From contig CAMFIG010000009.1 of the NCBI GenBank assembly GCA_945952445.1, positions 1-56,581 on the forward strand: DNA of 56,581 nt, given 5' to 3'. Shown in pieces: positions 54,457 through 56,581 of this stretch; within the stretch, counting starts at the first letter, position 1; every line of letters begins with the position of its first letter. The position numbers and the translations under genes are program-made. The notes below the pieces were generated by a model that had not been told where the DNA came from, ran no database searches, and saw only the letters and a list, made by a program, of their open reading frames with translations. This DNA is from an uncultured Chlamydiae bacterium (GTDB taxonomy: Bacteria > Chlamydiota > Chlamydiia > Chlamydiales > Rhabdochlamydiaceae).

Positions 54457-55836
54457 ATGAGAACCCCGTTTACAATCTTACCCATCGCAACAGCACTTGT
54501 AAGCAGTTCACTTCTAGGTCAAAACGCGTCTCATATCAGTGACAAAACAAATTCTACAGAAGAGAATAAGATGGGAAGCTATGAGGTTGTACAGAAACCC
54601 GCTATACTAGTAATCGGAATCGATTGCCGAACATCTAATGAACCAGAAGCAGGACCCCAAGACATTCCTAAACTGTGGGAAAGATTTTACGGTGAAGACA
54701 TTATAAGCCGAATTCCCAACAAGACTTCCAATGAAGTCATCGCCCTATATTGTGACTATGAAGGCGACTACACTCAACCCTATTCGGTAGTCATCGGTTG
54801 CCCCGTCAGTTCCATCGATACAATTCCTCAAGGAATGGTGGCAAAAACCATTCCAGCAAGTTCTTATGCCGTCTTTCGCGCAATTGGAGAGCATCCTAAA
54901 GCCTTGATTGAAACTTGGGGTAACATTTGGCAGCAACCCAGCTTAGAACGCACATATGCCAGCGATTTTGAACTCTATGGGAATAAATTCGTGTTAGGCT
55001 CGCCTAAGGAAGTAGAGGTTTACATTGGAGTCGATAGCAAAGAAAATGCTCTTTTACAATCAGTGATTCAAGGAAGATTTGATGCTTTTCGCTCAGGTTC
55101 TGTTTGCAGTCCACTTCCTGAAGCCGATTTTAGAGAAACAGACCAAAATTGCCTATACGCTTGGGGAATGGATTATGTCTGTGGCAACGGAGTCATGGAA
55201 AAGAATGGAGAGCGCATTCCAACAGAAAAAGAAATCGATACAGCCATTGAATATTTCTCTTCTAAAAATCTTCCCTTCATGTGGTGGTCGTCAGCTAAAA
55301 TTTTAGAAACAAAAGGCTTCAAATTCGGAGGAATTCTTACTGGTATTGTTCTTGATATTTCCCAAGGACTTCCTTCTAAGCCTGCATCATCCTCTGATTT
55401 AAAAATTAAGATTGTTCAGTCAGATTCGGAGCTTGAATCTTTTACAAATCTCGCAGCGAATGCCTTTGCTATGAGCCCCAAAGCAACAGAACAATGGCTA
55501 GCTTTGAATGATTCGGTAATGAAAAAAAATGAACAGGTTCATTTTATGGCTTACCTGAATGGAGTTCCCGTCGGAACTGCTACTCTTTCAGTGGCTCCAT
55601 CTTCAGCTGGAATTTGGAACTTGGCAACCCTACCAGAGCACCGTAAACACGGTATCGGTGGCGCACTTGTTCATGCAGCACTCGTTGAAGCAAAGAAGCG
55701 GAACCATAACCAAGTGATGGCTATTTTAATGCCTAAAGGCATGGCTTGGGGGCTTTTTACGAAGATGGGCTTTAAAGCAGCGTGTGAGTTTCCATTCTAT
55801 ATCTATGGTGTTTCTGCTGAGGAATTAGAAAAGTAA
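54457..55836 (+). CDS. GyrI-like effector-binding domain fused to GNAT acetyltransferase, with putative signal peptide
   Basis: A 459-residue protein starting at 54457, chosen because GAGGAG lies directly upstream at a good distance. The first ~22 residues (RTPFTILPIATALVSSSLLG) look like a Sec signal. Residues of about 39-185 match the GyrI/integron-associated effector-binding domain (SYEVVQKPAILVIGIDCRT, PASSYAVFRAIGEHPKALIE). The C-terminal part is a GNAT acetyltransferase with the acetyl-CoA loop LPEHRKHGIGGALV. An internal ATG at 54571 would omit the signal. A small-molecule sensing or detoxifying role is inferred. The gene follows the IS200 element and precedes a DHFR-like gene. Confidence 0.72.
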   Translation: MRTPFTILPIATALVSSSLLGQNASHISDKTNSTEENKMGSYEVVQKPAILVIGIDCRTSNEPEAGPQDIPKLWERFYGEDIISRIPNKTSNEVIALYCDYEGDYTQPYSVVIGCPVSSIDTIPQGMVAKTIPASSYAVFRAIGEHPKALIETWGNIWQQPSLERTYASDFELYGNKFVLGSPKEVEVYIGVDSKENALLQSVIQGRFDAFRSGSVCSPLPEADFRETDQNCLYAWGMDYVCGNGVMEKNGERIPTEKEIDTAIEYFSSKNLPFMWWSSAKILETKGFKFGGILTGIVLDISQGLPSKPASSSDLKIKIVQSDSELESFTNLAANAFAMSPKATEQWLALNDSVMKKNEQVHFMAYLNGVPVGTATLSVAPSSAGIWNLATLPEHRKHGIGGALVHAALVEAKKRNHNQVMAILMPKGMAWGLFTKMGFKAACEFPFYIYGVSAEELEK

Positions 55837-55857
55837 AATCACGGCAAAGGAATATAA

Positions 55858-56415
55858 ATGGAAAAATCCGTAGCAAAGCAATTTCCACGCCCAAAAGTTT
55901 CCATCTACATAGCAAGCAGCATTGATGGCTATATTGCTCGTAAAGATGGCAATCTCGATTGGCTACATTATGGTCATACAGGTGATGAAGACTATGGATT
56001 TAAGACATTTACAAGCACCATTGACGCAGTGGTCATGGGCAGAAATACTTATGACGTCGTTGCTGGTTTTGATGAGTGGGCATACAAAGACAAAAGAGTC
56101 ATCGTTCTGAGCAACACGCTACCTAAAGTCAGAAAAGAAGCTGAACTGTTTTCTGGGCAACTAACCGAATTACTAGCTAAATTGCATGCTGAAAATATTA
56201 AACACATATGGATTGATGGAGGCATCACAGTCTCTAGATTTTTAGAGGCAGGATTAGTCGATGATATCACCATATCTATAATCACTATGGTTTTAGGTTC
56301 TGGCATTCCTCTTTTTAGCACCATGAATCGAGAACATAATTGCCGCTTAATCTCTACCCAATCTTACCCAAGCGGATTAGTACAGTTGAAGTATGAGGTT
56401 CTTCATAACAATTAG
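55858..56415 (+). CDS. dihydrofolate reductase-like (RibD C-terminal domain) protein
   Basis: A 185-residue protein of the DHFR/RibD-C fold. KVSIYIASSIDGYIARKDGN, then AVVMGRNTYDVV, KRVIVLSNT, and IWIDGGITVSRFLEAGLVDD are standard. Such stand-alone proteins are NADPH-dependent reductases of unknown substrate, not the housekeeping folA. It is 21 bases after the GyrI-GNAT gene and likely co-transcribed. Confidence 0.85.
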   Translation: MEKSVAKQFPRPKVSIYIASSIDGYIARKDGNLDWLHYGHTGDEDYGFKTFTSTIDAVVMGRNTYDVVAGFDEWAYKDKRVIVLSNTLPKVRKEAELFSGQLTELLAKLHAENIKHIWIDGGITVSRFLEAGLVDDITISIITMVLGSGIPLFSTMNREHNCRLISTQSYPSGLVQLKYEVLHNN

Positions 56416-56424
56416 GAAAAAACG

Positions 56425-56511
56425 ATTGATTTTACGTCCTTGGCAAGAAAGTGATCTAAAGCCGATAAAGCAACTGATTTTTAGTGACTTTGAATTCTTA
56501 ACTGTTCACTA
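56425..56511 (+). pseudogene. GNAT acetyltransferase N-terminal fragment
   Basis: The frame LILRPWQESDLKPIKQLI matches the opening of RimJ/RimL-type GNAT proteins, but it stops at TAG after about 28 codons. It is probably a gene remnant downstream of the DHFR-like gene. Confidence 0.4.
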
Positions 56512-56540
56512 GATCCAGCTGTTCATTCAATGCTGTCAAC

Positions 56541-56581
56541 TTAAGGTTTTACTGCACGCCAAGCCGTGATACCATCTTGTC
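56541..56581 (-). CDS. possible 3' end of a gene continuing past the window
   Basis: On the minus strand a frame ends QDGITAWRAVKP then TAA at 56541-56543. The composition looks coding, but only 12 codons are visible, so the product cannot be named. Confidence 0.25.
   Translation of the reverse strand, partial: QDGITAWRAVKP

Overview
The window looks like the chromosome of a Chlamydia-related bacterium of the environmental type (Waddlia/Parachlamydia/Criblamydia-like), not a classical Chlamydia. From memory of the C. trachomatis gene order, two conserved blocks are recognisable. One is rpmE-prfA-prmC-ffh-rpsP-trmD-rplS-rnhB-(yicC)-gmk-small ORF-metG followed by recD2 (14.9-27.8 kb). The other is tadA-(CT845-like)/rpsO-pnp/ftsH-tilS/lptF-lptG (28.1-42.0 kb). 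Chlamydial traits inside them include a very large FtsH, an Inc-like bilobed membrane protein and an ankyrin protein. Genus and species are not claimed.

Layout. 0.2-4.7 kb: a minus-strand operon (FAD monooxygenase, MFS transporter, TIGR04076 protein, aldo/keto reductase) behind a separately terminated trpR. 4.8-14.9 kb: accessory plus-strand genes, including an ankyrin protein, DoxX, two VOC proteins, a SprT-like metalloprotease, a phosphodiester glycosidase, an autotransporter with an ATP-grasp-like neighbour, and a DSD1-type PLP enzyme. 14.9-29.2 kb: the informational block on the minus strand, with recD2 convergent to it and a GH18 chitinase gene inserted between recD2 and metG. 29.4-32.1 kb: rpsO and pnp; pnp has a long structured leader. 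32.1-35.4 kb: a lineage-specific island between pnp and ftsH, holding a collagen-like secreted protein, an IS21-type end relic, an exact 38-bp direct repeat, a kinase-like gene interrupted by an in-frame TGA, and an Inc-like gene. 35.5-42.8 kb: ftsH, tilS, then lptF-lptG-PAP2. 43-52.5 kb: an OmpW-like porin, a transposase-derived gene lacking catalytic residues, an M32 carboxypeptidase, rpsI-rplM, miaB, a polytopic membrane protein, and a fusion of a dicarboxylate symporter with a periplasmic solute-binding domain. 52.6-56.6 kb: a small island next to a tRNA gene with anticodon CAU (probably tRNA-Ile2), with an integrase fragment, a truncated YhcG-type gene, an IS200/IS605 element, a GyrI-GNAT fusion carrying an export-like signal, and a DHFR-like reductase.

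How the parts connect. The backbone handles RNA and protein synthesis and turnover: tRNA charging and modification (metG, tilS, tadA, trmD, miaB), release (prfA/prmC), targeting (ffh), decay (pnp, yicC) and protein quality control (ftsH). TilS would modify the tRNA-Ile2 found here. LptF/LptG with the PAP2 phosphatase point to LPS export and modification. The accessory genes are mostly envelope or host-interaction candidates (Inc-like, ankyrin, autotransporter, OmpW, chitinase, collagen-like). The most unusual items are the island between pnp and ftsH, the symporter/solute-binding fusion, the dead transposase-derived gene and the pnp leader fold. All family assignments come from reading motifs by eye; no database search was run.
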